Of a stretch of 24,301 nucleotides of DNA, positions 6,678 through 14,180 are shown piece after piece; positions within the stretch are counted from its first letter, which is position 1; every line of letters begins with the position of its first letter. The translations under genes were made by a program, and so were the position numbers. Below the pieces are notes generated by a model. The model was given only the letters and a program-made list of their open reading frames with translations. It did no database searches and was not told the DNA's origin. This stretch comes from Chlamydiota bacterium (GTDB taxonomy: Bacteria > Chlamydiota > Chlamydiia > Chlamydiales > Rhabdochlamydiaceae). The stretch covers positions 1 to 24,301 of the forward strand of contig JABEVM010000053.1 of NCBI GenBank assembly GCA_013041585.1. Reading direction: 5' to 3'.

Positions 6678-7379
6678 CTAGCTTATATCTGCATTACTCA
6701 AAACCACTTCACAGATTTCTTGAAATTTTTCAAGCTGTTGCGCCGATCTATCATATAGATCCATGAAACTATTTAAAATGACAATTAAAGCTCCTAGATC
6801 AAAAGCTAAAACGCTTCCTAACTTGCCATGCTCTTTGCCAAAATAAGCAATTTTTTTATCCCAGTCATTCTTAACGTATGCACTAATAAGCCCGGCTGCA
6901 TTCGGATGAGCAACCTCGCTAAGAAAATCATAATGATCTTCAAAAGGAGGGGTTGCTTTAGCAACATGTCTGATTAACTTTAAGATATGTACTGGATCAA
7001 GAGACCATCCAGCTTCTTTTGCCTTTGCTGCTTTTGCTCCTGCAAGAGCTTTACTTAGCATCTCTCTAATGCGATGCACATCCTGCGTCTTTATTGCATC
7101 AGTAATCTTATCATAAAAATACCAGAACAGCGCTACTGTCTCCATAATGGAGCGTAAAAGAATGTATCCTACAACTGTATTTTTCTTAAGGAATGCTTCA
7201 TAAGCCGATTCAGCCAGTTCTGTAACTCTATGAAAACAAGCCTCTCGTAAATGCAGAGCTCTACAAGGATCGATCGCCTTTGAAAAAAAAAGCGGAGCTT
7301 CTTTCGGCAAACTCACTTTTAATATCTCAACAATCTCACTTAGCTCCTGCAATAATTCGCCTGTTGTCTTTTCTTCCAA
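6678..7379 (-). CDS. Alpha-helical hypothetical protein, possibly DUF5677-like, 233 aa
   Basis: A soluble, mostly helical protein. Recognisable features are 'LLRSIMETVALFWYFYD' (about residues 73-89) and 'YDFLSEVAHPN' (about 149-159). An R..E..ET segment followed by a late 'HPN' occurs in DUF5677/HEPN-like families, some of which accompany defence or toxin genes; the classical HEPN RxxxxH motif is not present. An Ala/Lys-rich stretch lies at about 112-123. The start is taken as TTG at 7379 because GGAGG lies 6 nt upstream. It converges on the PIN-like gene with an 11-bp gap and is the gene closest to the tRNA-side end of the element. Function unknown; the family link is tentative. Confidence 0.5.
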   Translation of the reverse strand: MEEKTTGELLQELSEIVEILKVSLPKEAPLFFSKAIDPCRALHLREACFHRVTELAESAYEAFLKKNTVVGYILLRSIMETVALFWYFYDKITDAIKTQDVHRIREMLSKALAGAKAAKAKEAGWSLDPVHILKLIRHVAKATPPFEDHYDFLSEVAHPNAAGLISAYVKNDWDKKIAYFGKEHGKLGSVLAFDLGALIVILNSFMDLYDRSAQQLEKFQEICEVVLSNADIS

Positions 7380-7444
7380 ATCTTACCTCCGATTGCAACA
7401 AATGCCAAAACCAATGCACTTTTTAGCCATTTTTAGTAATGGAT

Positions 7445-7482
7445 TGGAGCATTTTTGGAGCATTTGGATAAACATGGAGCAA
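7445..7482 (+). repeat. Three TGGAGCA direct repeats beside tRNA-Leu
   Basis: TGGAGCATTT occurs at 7445-7454 and 7456-7465, and TGGAGCAA at 7475-7482, all in direct orientation 44-80 bp from the 3' end of tRNA-Leu. Just before them, CCATT-TTTAGT-AATGG forms a short inverted repeat. Short iterated sites next to a tRNA attachment site are typical integrase or excisionase arm-binding sites. I did not see this repeat elsewhere in the first 7.4 kb. Confidence 0.45.
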
Positions 7483-7525
7483 TCGATCATAGCAAACCAA
7501 CCCTTAAGTGATTGATTATTAAAGT

Positions 7526-7608
7526 TGCTCGGAACAGGAGTCGAACCTGCACGGGGTTGCCCCCAAGAGATTTTAAGTCTCTAGTGTCTACCGTTCCACC
7601 ATCCGAGC
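7526..7608 (-). tRNA. tRNA-Leu (anticodon UAA)
   Basis: The minus strand folds into a class II tRNA of 83 nt. The acceptor is GCTCGGA paired with TCCGAGC, plus discriminator A. The anticodon stem is AGAGA/TCTCT with loop CTTAAAA, giving anticodon TAA. There is a long variable arm and a TGCAGGTTCGACTCCTG T arm. The 3' CCA is not encoded. It reads the codon UUA. Its 3' end faces the mobile block and is the likely attachment site. Confidence 0.95.
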
Positions 7609-7619
7609 GTGGATGAAAA

Positions 7620-7646
7620 TTTCTCCCAGAGTTCGTCTGGGAGAAA
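7620..7646 (-). terminator. Rho-independent terminator of the CT504-like gene
   Basis: TTTCTCCCAGA-GTTCG-TCTGGGAGAAA is an 11-bp perfect stem with a 5-nt loop. On the minus strand it is followed by ATTTTC. It lies between the CT504-like stop and tRNA-Leu, and ends the gapA/CT504-like transcript. Confidence 0.75.
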
Positions 7647-7688
7647 ATATGCTACTACAGAAAACCATTTAGAGGCAAGTCAATTGCT

Positions 7689-8600
7689 CTACAGAATGTC
7701 ATCTTCAGTATTTGATTTTTTATGAGGAGCGGATTCTGATTTAACAGTATCTTCCTGTTCTTCATGAGATGCTTGTTTTTTTTCTTTCGTAAAGAGCTCT
7801 TCTGAATCTTCTAAATCAGAAGGGTAAGATGAATCTTGCTCAAGCGAGCTTTCCTCTACCATATGCTCATGAAGGATATCTTTTTTCTCTTCTACAAATG
7901 TTTCAACAGTTGGTTTCTCTTCCTGACCCTGAGAAGTACTTTCTTCTTTTTTTATGGGTTTGGAAAGAAAACCTGCTTCAGAATATCGACTGATCGTTTC
8001 TGAAATGAGAGTAGTCGGCGGAGGAAAAAGTGTGCTAAAGGTAGGCGATGAAACTGGTGTTTCATCACTCGGGGCACCTCCTTGGTCTGCTTTCACAGCA
8101 GGGGTGCGAACCTCTCTACCAGGTTGTCCTTCTTGTTGCCGAGAATCCCGCGGCTCTCCTCTTTCATCAGAAGGACGGCGACGACGATTTCTTTTTCTAT
8201 CTCTTTTTCTATGCTCTAAAGGAGCTTCTGAAGACGCTTGTTCTGTCTCTTCAGCTACAGACTCCTCTGTATCATGCGCTTTTTCTGCTACTTGCTCTCG
8301 TTGTGGCTTGTGGGGAGCTTCACGCCCTCCGCCAATTTTAATCGCTCTTTCTACTGCGATGTTTTTCAAAACAACCTTTGTTTCTTTAGCTTCGATAATT
8401 TCATAATCTGCTACCGGTACTAAAAAACATTTCGGACGCTCTAAACACCGAAAGAAAAAGGAATTTCCAAAAGAGACCACTTCCACAGCATCAACGCTAT
8501 ATTCTTCTTGTCCACTTCCCTTGCTGCTACGCACGACGATCTTATAACCGTCTTTGGGAGTGATGATTGTTTCAATGATGGGTTCTCGTGTAAAATTCAC
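7689..8600 (-). CDS. Chlamydia-specific hypothetical protein (CT504-like)
   Basis: The position directly after gapA matches CT504 of C. trachomatis. The first 92 residues form a compact, beta-rich conserved-looking domain that includes 'VEVVSFGNSFFFRCLERPKCFLVP' (about 39-62) and ends 'RAIKIGGGRE'. The remaining 210 residues are low-complexity: acidic and Ser/Glu-rich, with an arginine-rich block at about 131-151 (RKRDRKRNRRRRPSDERGE). This looks like an intrinsically disordered tail with a possible RNA or protein contact. The start is GTG at 8600 with only a weak GGA upstream. The gene lies 38 bp after gapA and is probably cotranscribed with it; a strong terminator follows. No catalytic motif or signal peptide is visible, so the function is unknown. 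Confidence 0.8.
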   Translation of the reverse strand: MNFTREPIIETIITPKDGYKIVVRSSKGSGQEEYSVDAVEVVSFGNSFFFRCLERPKCFLVPVADYEIIEAKETKVVLKNIAVERAIKIGGGREAPHKPQREQVAEKAHDTEESVAEETEQASSEAPLEHRKRDRKRNRRRRPSDERGEPRDSRQQEGQPGREVRTPAVKADQGGAPSDETPVSSPTFSTLFPPPTTLISETISRYSEAGFLSKPIKKEESTSQGQEEKPTVETFVEEKKDILHEHMVEESSLEQDSSYPSDLEDSEELFTKEKKQASHEEQEDTVKSESAPHKKSNTEDDIL

Positions 8601-8638
8601 GTAATTTTTCCATTGTTAAAATTTACTATTCTCAATTC

Positions 8639-9643
8639 TTATTCTTTGGACGCCATATATCGAAGTAGATCAACGACTCGATTTGAGTATCCCATTTCGT
8701 TATCATACCAAGCGATAAGTTTATAAAAACGGCTATTTAATGCGATACCTGCACCTTTATCAAAAACACAAGAATAATGTGAACCAATAAAATCACTAGA
8801 CACAACTTCTTCTTCACAATATTGCAAAATTCCCTTCATGGATCCGTCAGCGGCTTTTTTCATTGCAGCGCAGATTTCGTCATAAGAAGTGTCTTTTGCC
8901 AAGCGAACAGTTAAGTCTACCGCTGATACATCAGCTGTAGGAACTCGGAAAGCCATGCCGGTTAATTTTCCTTTTACTTGTGGGATACAAAGGCCAACTG
9001 CTTTTGCAGCACCTGTAGAAGAAGGAATGATATTAATGCTTGCTGCTCTTCCACCTCGCCAGTCTTTTTTAGAAGGACCGTCAACTGTTGGCTGTGTAGA
9101 AGTGAGAGAATGAACTGTTGTCATCAATCCTTCTTCAATACCAAAGTTGTCTAAAAGAACTTTTGTAAGTGGTGCTAAACAGTTTGTAGTGCAAGATGCA
9201 TTAGAAACGATAAAATCTGTTTTTGGGTTGTACGATTCGTTATTGACTCCCATAACGAAAGTAGGCACTTCTCCTTTCGCTGGCGCCGTGATAATCACTC
9301 TTTTCGCTCCAGCTTCGAGATGCTTTGCAGCATCTTTGCCATCAGTGAAGAACCCTGTAGATTCGATCACATAGTCAACGCCTAGCTTTTTGTACGGAAG
9401 CTGGGCAGGGTCTCTTTCAGAAAAAACAAGCACTGTTTTTCCGTTCACAGAAAGATTGTCTCCTTCCGCTTTAATTGTAAAAGTTGGGCTTCCATGAACT
9501 GAATCATGTCTTGCTAAGTAGGCTAAATTATCAGCAGGCACCAAGTCGTTCACCGCAACAACTTGAATGTCTGGAAACTTTTCTATGATCGTGCGAAATA
9601 CTAATCGTCCAATACGTCCAAATCCGTTAATAGCTATTTTCAT
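8639..9643 (-). CDS. gapA: Glyceraldehyde-3-phosphate dehydrogenase
   Basis: A full-length 334-residue glycolytic GAPDH, converting glyceraldehyde-3-phosphate to 1,3-bisphosphoglycerate. The Rossmann motif INGFGRIGR is at residues 5-13. Asp33 (VNDL) is in the NAD-selecting position. The active site SNASCTTNCLAPL has Cys151, and His178 lies in TTVHSLTSTQ. The C-terminal WYDNEMGYSNRVVDL is conserved. The frame is open upstream to a TTG at 9661, but I chose the ATG at 9643 because TGGAGGAA lies 9 nt upstream and the family begins MKIAINGFG. It differs noticeably from C. trachomatis GapA in the first 100 residues, which fits a more distant chlamydial lineage. It follows the ribosomal operon terminator, so it probably has its own promoter near 9660-9750. 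Confidence 0.96.
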   Translation of the reverse strand: MKIAINGFGRIGRLVFRTIIEKFPDIQVVAVNDLVPADNLAYLARHDSVHGSPTFTIKAEGDNLSVNGKTVLVFSERDPAQLPYKKLGVDYVIESTGFFTDGKDAAKHLEAGAKRVIITAPAKGEVPTFVMGVNNESYNPKTDFIVSNASCTTNCLAPLTKVLLDNFGIEEGLMTTVHSLTSTQPTVDGPSKKDWRGGRAASINIIPSSTGAAKAVGLCIPQVKGKLTGMAFRVPTADVSAVDLTVRLAKDTSYDEICAAMKKAADGSMKGILQYCEEEVVSSDFIGSHYSCVFDKGAGIALNSRFYKLIAWYDNEMGYSNRVVDLLRYMASKE

Positions 9644-9760
9644 CGTCTTGTATTCCTCCAAAAATTGGGATAATATGATTTATAAAAGTAAAGTTTTCGT
9701 AAATGATAGACTAGAAAAAGGAGAAAGTAAAGAAGAAATGCAGGGTATAGAGAACGAAAG

Positions 9761-9791
9761 TAAGCTTGTTCCCGGATTGGGAACAAGCTTA
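9761..9791 (-). terminator. Terminator hairpin at the end of the ribosomal protein operon
   Basis: TAAGCTTGTTCCC-GGATT-GGGAACAAGCTTA is a 13-bp perfect stem with a 5-nt loop, 7 bp beyond the rplQ stop. The following minus-strand sequence (CTTTCGTTCTCT) is only partly T-rich, so it may also act as a 3' RNA stabiliser. Confidence 0.75.
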
Positions 9792-9798
9792 TAAAATA

Positions 9799-10227
9799 TT
9801 ATTGAGGGAGATACTCGATAACACAGCTATCAGCGTTATCGCCTACACGGTTTCCTAAACGAACAATACGGGTATATCCGCCGTTACGAGTTGAAAATCT
9901 CTGAGAGAGTGTAGAAAATAATTTTCCTATGACTTTTCTGTCTCCATTATGAGAAGATAAATCACCTTTTTTGACTTCCTTAGCTTCCTTACTTGTTAAA
10001 GGATTATAAGTAATCATTAACTCAGCAATGGCTTTTCTACGTGTTGCGAGTGTATTCTTTTTAGCTAAAGTGATCATCTTATCTGCATGACGACGTAGTT
10101 CCTTCGCTTTTGTGACAGTCGTCTCAATGCGCTCATGCTCAATCAAAGACTTCAGCATGTTGGCAATCAAACATCTGTTATGAGAAGATGTTCTACCAAT
10201 TTTAAATGTATGCTTTCTGTGTCTCAT
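9799..10227 (-). CDS. rplQ: 50S ribosomal protein L17
   Basis: 142 residues starting MRHRKHTFKIGRTSSHNRCLIANML, the L17 signature, with LIEHERIETTVTKAKELRRHADK following. It lines the peptide exit-tunnel surface in 50S. The C-terminus ends in a beta-rich 'NGGYTRIVRLGNRVGDNA' segment. The start codon overlaps the rpoA stop by 4 bp (ATGA), giving translational coupling. It is the last gene of the operon. Confidence 0.97.
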   Translation of the reverse strand: MRHRKHTFKIGRTSSHNRCLIANMLKSLIEHERIETTVTKAKELRRHADKMITLAKKNTLATRRKAIAELMITYNPLTSKEAKEVKKGDLSSHNGDRKVIGKLFSTLSQRFSTRNGGYTRIVRLGNRVGDNADSCVIEYLPQ

Positions 10228-11321
10228 GCTTCCTTTCCTGCTTTTTCATTCAAATAATCTGCTACGAACTGTCTTACGTTGTCTCTATTAATCCCAAGCT
10301 TAGTTAGATCCATACCAAGACTTAATCCCATCTCTTCAAGTTTAGACTTGATTTCAGATAGAGATTTCTTTCCAAAATTTCTAAAGCGAAGCATCTCAGA
10401 CTCAGGCATTACAACAAGCTCTGCAATCGTTTCGATATTCGCACCTGCTAAACAATTTGTTGAACGCACAGATAATTCGATTTCACTGATTTTCAATGCG
10501 AGCTTAGAAAGAAGCGCATCTCGATCTGTATTAGCTTCAACTTCACCGTGATCAAAAGTAATCGGCTTCAGGTTCAATTCTTCAAACACAGAGAAATGTA
10601 AAATACCAATTTGCGTTGCAAAAGAAAGCGCTTCTTCTGGGGTAATACGCCCATCAGTTGTCACTTCTAGAATCAACCTATCAAAGTCAGTATCTTGTCC
10701 TACACGTGTATTTTCCACAAAATAGTTCACTAGGCGAACAGGGGAAAACGCTGTGTCGATTACGATTTCATTTGTGTGGCGATCTGGAATAATATGTCTT
10801 TCTGAAGGAACATAAGCGCGCCCAATAGCGACTCTCAACTCCACTTTTTTGACGAGTGGCTTTGTAACAGTAAAGATCACTAATTCTGGGTTCACAACTT
10901 CAAAATCAGAAGAAGGAATAAGATCCTTCAGAGTTACCGGAAATTGCCCGCCTGATTTCTCGATTTGATCCGCACTAATGTCTATTGTTTTAGAAAGAAT
11001 TCTAGGATCTCTAGATCTTTGCTCATCGTCTTGAGGTATTTTACGAAGTAATGCAGTTTTCAAGTTTAAAACAATATGGGTCATATCTTCGATGATTCCC
11101 TCAATCGCCATGTATTCATGGGGAACGCCTTCAATACGAACAGATATAATTGCAGGCGATTCAAGAGAACTTAACATAATTCTTCTTAGCGAATTTCCGA
11201 CTGTATGGCCAAATCCTCTTTCAAAAGGCTCAGCTATAAAGCGTGCAAAATTGGTTTTTCGCGACGATTCTTCGATTCTAATTTTTACAGGCAACTCAAA
11301 CTTGCCATATTTTACTGCCAT
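10224..11321 (-). CDS. rpoA: DNA-directed RNA polymerase subunit alpha
   Basis: A 365-residue alpha subunit. The N-terminal assembly domain (about 20-235) contains GFGHTVGNSLRRIMLSSLE (residues 36-54) and 'VGQDTDFDRLILEVTTDG' (about 207-224). The C-terminal domain (about 280-345), which binds UP elements and regulators, contains 'IELSVRSTNCLAGANIETIAEL' and 'FRNFGKKSLSEIKSKL'. Dimerises to nucleate polymerase assembly. The operon position after rpsK and before rplQ is standard. Its N-terminus is shorter than, and distinct from, C. trachomatis RpoA as I recall it, supporting a non-Chlamydiaceae chlamydia. Confidence 0.97.
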   Translation of the reverse strand: MAVKYGKFELPVKIRIEESSRKTNFARFIAEPFERGFGHTVGNSLRRIMLSSLESPAIISVRIEGVPHEYMAIEGIIEDMTHIVLNLKTALLRKIPQDDEQRSRDPRILSKTIDISADQIEKSGGQFPVTLKDLIPSSDFEVVNPELVIFTVTKPLVKKVELRVAIGRAYVPSERHIIPDRHTNEIVIDTAFSPVRLVNYFVENTRVGQDTDFDRLILEVTTDGRITPEEALSFATQIGILHFSVFEELNLKPITFDHGEVEANTDRDALLSKLALKISEIELSVRSTNCLAGANIETIAELVVMPESEMLRFRNFGKKSLSEIKSKLEEMGLSLGMDLTKLGINRDNVRQFVADYLNEKAGKEA

Positions 11322-11361
11322 GAGTAGTCTCCTATGGGATTATCTCCAGTATGATTATAAC

Positions 11362-11781
11362 TTATACGCGGCGTCTTTTTCTTGGCCGACATCCATTATG
11401 AGGTACAGGGGTCATGTCACGGATGATTGTAATAACAAGTCCAGCACTTTGAAGCCCGCGTACAGCTGATTCTCTACCAGCTCCAGGACCTTTTAAATTC
11501 ACTTCAACTTCTTTCATCCCGTACGTCATGGCTTCTTTTGCCGCATCTTGTGCTGCAACAGTTGCCGCAAAGGCTGAAGATTTTTTTGATCCAGAAAAAT
11601 TCGCCTTTCCACCAGAAGCCCAAGAAAGCACGTTGCCAGAAGGGTCGGTAATTGAAACCACGGTATTATTAAAAGTCGATTTTACATGAGCTACTCCGCT
11701 TGGAACAGTCCGTAAATTCTTTTTTCGGGGTTTAGCTGCAGTCTTTTTGACCACATCTTTTTTATTTTCCATTTTTGCCAA
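11362..11781 (-). CDS. rpsK: 30S ribosomal protein S11
   Basis: 139 residues. The conserved body starts 'RTVPSGVAHVKSTFNNTVVSI' and ends 'DMTPVPHNGCRPRKRRRV', the S11 signature. It contributes to the mRNA exit site on the 30S platform. I kept the TTG at 11781 (MAKMENKK) because AGAGGAG lies 8 nt upstream of it; the ATG at 11772 is too far from that site. The N-terminal 20 residues are Lys-rich and lineage-specific. Confidence 0.96.
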   Translation of the reverse strand: MAKMENKKDVVKKTAAKPRKKNLRTVPSGVAHVKSTFNNTVVSITDPSGNVLSWASGGKANFSGSKKSSAFAATVAAQDAAKEAMTYGMKEVEVNLKGPGAGRESAVRGLQSAGLVITIIRDMTPVPHNGCRPRKRRRV

Positions 11782-11804
11782 GGGTCGAACTCCTCTTTAA
11801 TTTC

Positions 11805-12173
11805 TTATTTTTTCTTATTAGCAACAGTTTTTCTCTTACCTTTTCTCGTGCGAGAATTCGTACGAGTTCTTTGTCCTCGAACAGGCAATCCTACTCGGTG
11901 TCTCATTCCACGATAGGAATGAATGCTAATAAGTCGCTTAATATCATTCTGAACTTTACGACGAAGATCACCTTCTACTACATACTCAGACTGCAACATA
12001 GCGTTGATTTTCGCGATATCGTCTTCTGTCAATTTGTGAGCTCTCATATTAGGGTCAAGGCGGAGTTTCGCAATAATTTCATTAGAAAGTCTTCTTCCTA
12101 CTCCGTAAATGTACGTAAGACTTACCTCTAGTCTCTTATTCTCTGGAATATCTATCCCAATCACTCTTGGCAT
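11805..12173 (-). CDS. rpsM: 30S ribosomal protein S13
   Basis: 122 residues with 'GIDIPENKRLEVSLTYIYGVGR' at the start, the helix-two-turn-helix core, and 'YRGMRHRVGLPVRGQRTRTNSRTRKG' near the basic C-terminus. It contacts tRNA and the 50S bridge from the 30S head. AAGGAA lies 8 nt before the ATG. A 135-bp gap separates it from secY, so it may also have its own weak promoter (TTGATA-16-TATTCA on the minus strand near 12240-12270). rpmJ (L36), often found in this gap in other bacteria, is absent. Confidence 0.97.
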   Translation of the reverse strand: MPRVIGIDIPENKRLEVSLTYIYGVGRRLSNEIIAKLRLDPNMRAHKLTEDDIAKINAMLQSEYVVEGDLRRKVQNDIKRLISIHSYRGMRHRVGLPVRGQRTRTNSRTRKGKRKTVANKKK

Positions 12174-12295
12174 AATTTCTGTTCCTTATTTTAAAAAATA
12201 CCAACAATCTAGCAAAAGTCTCGTTAAAACACAAGCTTTTGAATACTGCGGCAAAACTTACTATCAATAATTATTTTCAAAATTGGGAAGACAGC

Positions 12296-12315
12296 ACGTT
12301 AAACCAGCTTAACGT
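12296..12315 (-). other. Hairpin at the secY stop codon
   Basis: ACGTTAA-ACCAGC-TTAACGT is a 7-bp perfect stem whose inner arm contains the secY TAA stop. No T run follows, so it is more likely an RNA-stability or processing element than a simple terminator. Confidence 0.4.
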
Positions 12316-13673
12316 CCTCTTCCTCTCTTCATAAAGCCATCATATCTTTTCATTAGCAAATGGGACTCAATTTGCTTTGTCGTATCAAGCACCACGCCTA
12401 CGAGAATCAATAAAGAGGTTCCTCCGAAAAAATAACTTATAGAGGAATCTACTCGAAGGCCCTTACCGATTAAGGTCGGTAAAACCGCAATAATTGCTAA
12501 AAACATAGCTCCAGCAAAGGTGATGCGATTCATTGTCTTCTCTAAGAAGTCCTGTGTCGGCTTACCCTGTCTAATCCCTGGTATAAACGCTCCATTCTTC
12601 TTCATATCGGAAGCGATCTGCTCTGGGTGAAACTGGGTAGCTGTCCAGAAGTAAGTAAAAAATATAATGAGCATCACATAAAAAATTGTATATAACCAGC
12701 TTCCTGGGGAAAGATAGTTAGCCATTTGAGCAACCCACGTGCCTTTCCCTGCAAATTGCCCAATCGTCGCTGGAAACATCAAGAGCGATGAGGCAAAAAT
12801 AACCGGAATCACCCCTGCATAGTTAATTTTTAAAGGAATATGGGCGCTGCCACCTTGAACTTCGTGCCTTCCCACAATCCTTCTTGCATACTGAAGCGGA
12901 ATTTTCCTCTGCGCTTGTATGATTAAAATTGTTCCTATAATGATAAACACAAAAACGATGAGTAGCACAACAAGCGAGGAAAACGTGAGCTGTCCTGTTT
13001 GTTGAGAATCAAGGTTTAGTTGTCTAATTACAGATCCAATTGTTCCTGGCAAAGAGGATAGGATTCCCACAGTAATGATCAAGCTAATCCCATTTCCGAT
13101 CCCTTTTTCTGAGATCTGCTCGCCTATCCACATTAGCAGCACTGTTCCTGCTGTCATAGTAAACATAACGATTAAATAAAAAAGCCAAGGCACTCCAAAT
13201 ACTGTCACGTCAGCTATTTCACTAACAATGATTCCCGGATTTGTAAGATTTAATTGGAAAGTGTACTTCCCAAAAAGCCCTGCTTGTATAAAGGCAAGTA
13301 CTACAGTAAAGAGCCTTGTATACTTGCTAATCTTTCTCTTTCCTAAATCAGGATTTTCTTTAATTTCTCTTTGAAGGGAAGGCGCCAGTGCTACAAACAG
13401 CTGCATAATAATAGAGGCTGAAATGTAGGGCATGACTCCTAATGCAATTACTGTCATTTGTGCAAACGCACCACCAGAGAACACATCCATAAGCTGGAAC
13501 AGATTCTGTCCACCACCTGTAGCATAGCGGAATAAGTCCGCAGCCGCATCTCCGTTAATCCCCGGCACGGGGATATGCGCTCCAATTCTACATGCAACCA
13601 ACATGAGCAAAGTAAAATAAATTCTAGAACGCAGTTCGGGAATCGAGAGAATTCGCAGTAGTCCTTCTATCAT
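12309..13673 (-). CDS. secY: Preprotein translocase subunit SecY
   Basis: A 454-residue, ten-helix channel subunit of the Sec translocon in the inner membrane. Family landmarks are 'HIPVPGI' near residue 33, 'GVMPYISASIIMQL' (about 78-91), 'RKIPLQYARR' (about 256-265, the cytosolic loop that contacts SecA and ribosome), and 'PGIRQGKPTQDFLEK' (about 359-373). It ends in the basic tail MKRYDGFMKRGRGR. The ATG at 13673 has only weak upstream complementarity to 16S rRNA. It is bracketed by hairpins at the rplO stop and at its own stop, so its expression may be set apart from the ribosomal genes. Confidence 0.97.
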   Translation of the reverse strand: MIEGLLRILSIPELRSRIYFTLLMLVACRIGAHIPVPGINGDAAADLFRYATGGGQNLFQLMDVFSGGAFAQMTVIALGVMPYISASIIMQLFVALAPSLQREIKENPDLGKRKISKYTRLFTVVLAFIQAGLFGKYTFQLNLTNPGIIVSEIADVTVFGVPWLFYLIVMFTMTAGTVLLMWIGEQISEKGIGNGISLIITVGILSSLPGTIGSVIRQLNLDSQQTGQLTFSSLVVLLIVFVFIIIGTILIIQAQRKIPLQYARRIVGRHEVQGGSAHIPLKINYAGVIPVIFASSLLMFPATIGQFAGKGTWVAQMANYLSPGSWLYTIFYVMLIIFFTYFWTATQFHPEQIASDMKKNGAFIPGIRQGKPTQDFLEKTMNRITFAGAMFLAIIAVLPTLIGKGLRVDSSISYFFGGTSLLILVGVVLDTTKQIESHLLMKRYDGFMKRGRGR

Positions 13674-13714
13674 TGCCGGATCTTTAGTAAGAGGTTTTTA
13701 ATGTCACTCAGATA

Positions 13715-13739
13715 AAAGTTCTCTCTAAGAGAGAACTTT
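13715..13739 (-). terminator. Strong hairpin at the rplO/secY junction
   Basis: AAAGTTCTCTC-TAA-GAGAGAACTTT is an 11-bp perfect stem with a 3-nt loop. The rplO stop codon lies at the stem-loop boundary. On the minus strand it is followed by TTTTATC, so it could attenuate transcription into secY, or protect or process the ribosomal mRNA. The short T tract makes full termination doubtful. Confidence 0.5.
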
Positions 13740-14180
13740 GTATGCAATCGATTTCTTTTGAAGTTTTTCTATAGCTTGCTTGGAGTAAAAATGTGCTTCA
13801 ATCGACACTTTTTTTGTAAGATCTCCAACAGACAGAATCTTCAGTCCACCTAGAATTCTACGTGGCGCGACTCCTTTTTCTTGCAAACTCTCCAAACTTA
13901 CCACTTCACCATCTTCAAAATATTGATCAATCATAGTAAAGTTAATGGAATACACTACAGAGCGGAAAAGTCCGTTTGTAAAACCTCTGGCTGGTATCTT
14001 ACGATACAAAGGAAGCTGACCCCCTTCTTTTCCATAACGTCTTTTATATCCGGATCTACTCTTGTCACCTTTGTGACCTCGGCAGCTCGTTTTTCCACGA
14101 CCTGACCCCATTCCTCTACCAACTCTTTGCACTTTCTTTTTAGGACGGGATACGTTAGTTAGCGTTTCAAGTGTAATCAT
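13725..14180 (-). CDS. rplO: 50S ribosomal protein L15
   Basis: 151 residues with the Gly/Arg-rich N-terminal extension 'RVGRGMGSGRGKTSCRGHKGDKSR' that penetrates 23S rRNA, then 'EGGQLPLYRKIPARGF'. Its ATG overlaps the rpsE stop by 4 bp (ATGA). L30 (rpmD), which sits between S5 and L15 in many bacteria, is absent here as in other chlamydiae. Confidence 0.97.
   Translation of the reverse strand: MITLETLTNVSRPKKKVQRVGRGMGSGRGKTSCRGHKGDKSRSGYKRRYGKEGGQLPLYRKIPARGFTNGLFRSVVYSINFTMIDQYFEDGEVVSLESLQEKGVAPRRILGGLKILSVGDLTKKVSIEAHFYSKQAIEKLQKKSIAYKVLS

Noticed and set aside
7954..8406. A 150-residue plus-strand reading frame antisense to the CT504-like gene
   Set aside because: It is produced by the low-complexity tail of the real gene, is rich in Ser/Arg/Cys without domain signals, and has no ribosome binding site.
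11092..11469. A 125-residue plus-strand frame over the rpoA/rpsK junction
   Set aside because: It is a shadow of two highly conserved minus-strand genes and has no ribosome binding site or recognisable motif.
12174..12308. Possible rpmJ (L36) gene between secY and rpsM
   Set aside because: I found no short basic Cys/His-containing frame in either strand; chlamydiae encode L36 elsewhere.
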